Origin: Acidobacteriota bacterium
GTDB taxonomy: Bacteria; Acidobacteriota; Blastocatellia; Pyrinomonadales; Pyrinomonadaceae
Length of the DNA stretch: 49,470 bases
NCBI GenBank assembly: GCA_003223025.1
Contig: QHXR01000016.1
Coordinates: 10,650-60,119 of the forward strand
Direction of reading: 5' to 3'
In this document: positions 49,007 through 49,470 of the stretch, one piece after another
Layout of the letters: every line of letters begins with the position of its first letter
Position numbering within the stretch: the first letter of the stretch is position 1
Made by a program: the position numbers and the translations under genes
Notes under the pieces: generated by a model
The model's input: only the letters and a program-made list of their open reading frames with translations
What the model was told of the DNA's origin: nothing
Databases searched by the model: none

Positions 49007-49470
49007 ATGAAACTGATACTTAGATCGGCTCTAGCAGTCGTAGTCCTTTTTCTACTCCATTGTTCGTTGATCGCACAGAGCCGCGTCAACGATCTCAAGC
49101 CAACGGTGATCCTGATATCGCTCGACGGATTTCGATATGACTACGTCGACAAGTTCAACACGCCGAATCTCAAGCGTATTGCTAGTGAAGGCATCCGGGC
49201 GAAGTGGATGATCCCGTCATTCCCGACAAAGACGTTTCCGAATCACTACACCATCGCAACCGGGCTCTATCCCGAGCATCATGGGATCGTCGAGAATAAC
49301 GTCTCGGATTTCGGAGAGATCTTCAAGATCGACGATCGGGATCGAGTGCAGGATTCTCGTTGGTGGTGGGGCGAGCCGATCTGGGTGACGGCACAGAAGC
49401 AAGGTCAGATCGCGGCCTCGTATTTCTTTGTCGGCTCCGAGGCTGCGATCGACGGTATAAGGCCGAAGCT
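49007..49470 (+). CDS. Nucleotide pyrophosphatase/phosphodiesterase, N-terminal part
   Basis: The first 154 residues of a secreted type I phosphodiesterase (alkaline-phosphatase superfamily) are visible before the window ends. A signal peptide (LAVVVLFLLHCSLIA) is followed by TVILISLDGFRYDYVD with metal Asp40, and by FPTKTFPNHYTIATGLYPEH, in which Thr76 is the expected nucleophile. Family members hydrolyse nucleotide pyrophosphate and phosphodiester bonds outside the cytoplasm. It is divergent from the lipoprotein gene. Confidence 0.9.
   Translation, partial: MKLILRSALAVVVLFLLHCSLIAQSRVNDLKPTVILISLDGFRYDYVDKFNTPNLKRIASEGIRAKWMIPSFPTKTFPNHYTIATGLYPEHHGIVENNVSDFGEIFKIDDRDRVQDSRWWWGEPIWVTAQKQGQIAASYFFVGSEAAIDGIRPK

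Overview
The window looks like a stretch of an acidobacterial chromosome, most plausibly class Blastocatellia (Pyrinomonas-type). This is an inference from gene families, not from a marker gene: an Oar-like TonB-dependent receptor with a carboxypeptidase-regulatory N-domain, a winged-helix/TPR transmembrane regulator, secreted PD40 and FG-GAP repeat proteins, DUF4386 and YARHG proteins, and the relic of a kinase-type TPR tail. Coding density is moderate, and many intergenic gaps hold short palindromic repeats. Both window edges cut genes: a KatE-like catalase on the left and a nucleotide pyrophosphatase on the right.

Layout. 1-5350: hemerythrin-catalase stress pair, a secreted unknown, a stand-alone molybdopterin oxidoreductase and a broken TPR fragment. 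5639-9621: an accessory island. One + strand orphan is followed by three minus-strand genes: a DGQHR (DndB-like) protein, a SIR2-like DUF4917 protein and an AbiGi-like protein, the last two 9 bp apart. This is the best candidate in the window for an undescribed anti-phage or DNA-surveillance module. 10027-14401: a frameshifted YARHG relic, a DUF4386 membrane protein, a VOC protein and an ABC-F (Uup-like) ATPase whose linker is made of repeat DNA read in frame. 14521-17959: DUF305 and LVIVD secreted proteins, then a tandem array of about 104 bp units. 17959-26917: small periplasmic protein, TonB receptor, winged-helix/TPR regulator and two secreted PD40/FG-GAP proteins. 26999-29745: prepilin peptidase, zinc-ribbon and TPR membrane proteins, a ribbon-helix-helix protein and the RNase P RNA gene (rnpB). 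29810-34523: an apparent operon of MFS transporter, LOG protein, AIM24 protein and PTS enzyme I. 34929-38658: another FG-GAP protein and a sugar-nucleotide/kinase pair resembling MurU-AmgK. 38655-42996: an apparent operon with an ABC exporter, a nucleotidyltransferase, an exonuclease/phosphatase-family protein and a DUF6526 protein, interrupted by the scar of a second ABC exporter. 43208-49470: AsnRS, several small secreted or cytosolic proteins, OsmC, ACT and cupin proteins, a lipoprotein and the phosphodiesterase.

A second theme is the number of short repeat families. At least ten distinct palindromic or tandem words occur between genes, inside the ABC-F and cupin genes, and as hairpin tips in rnpB. 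Repeat acquisition has evidently shaped both proteins and a structural RNA here. All family assignments were made by reading motifs; no database search was run.
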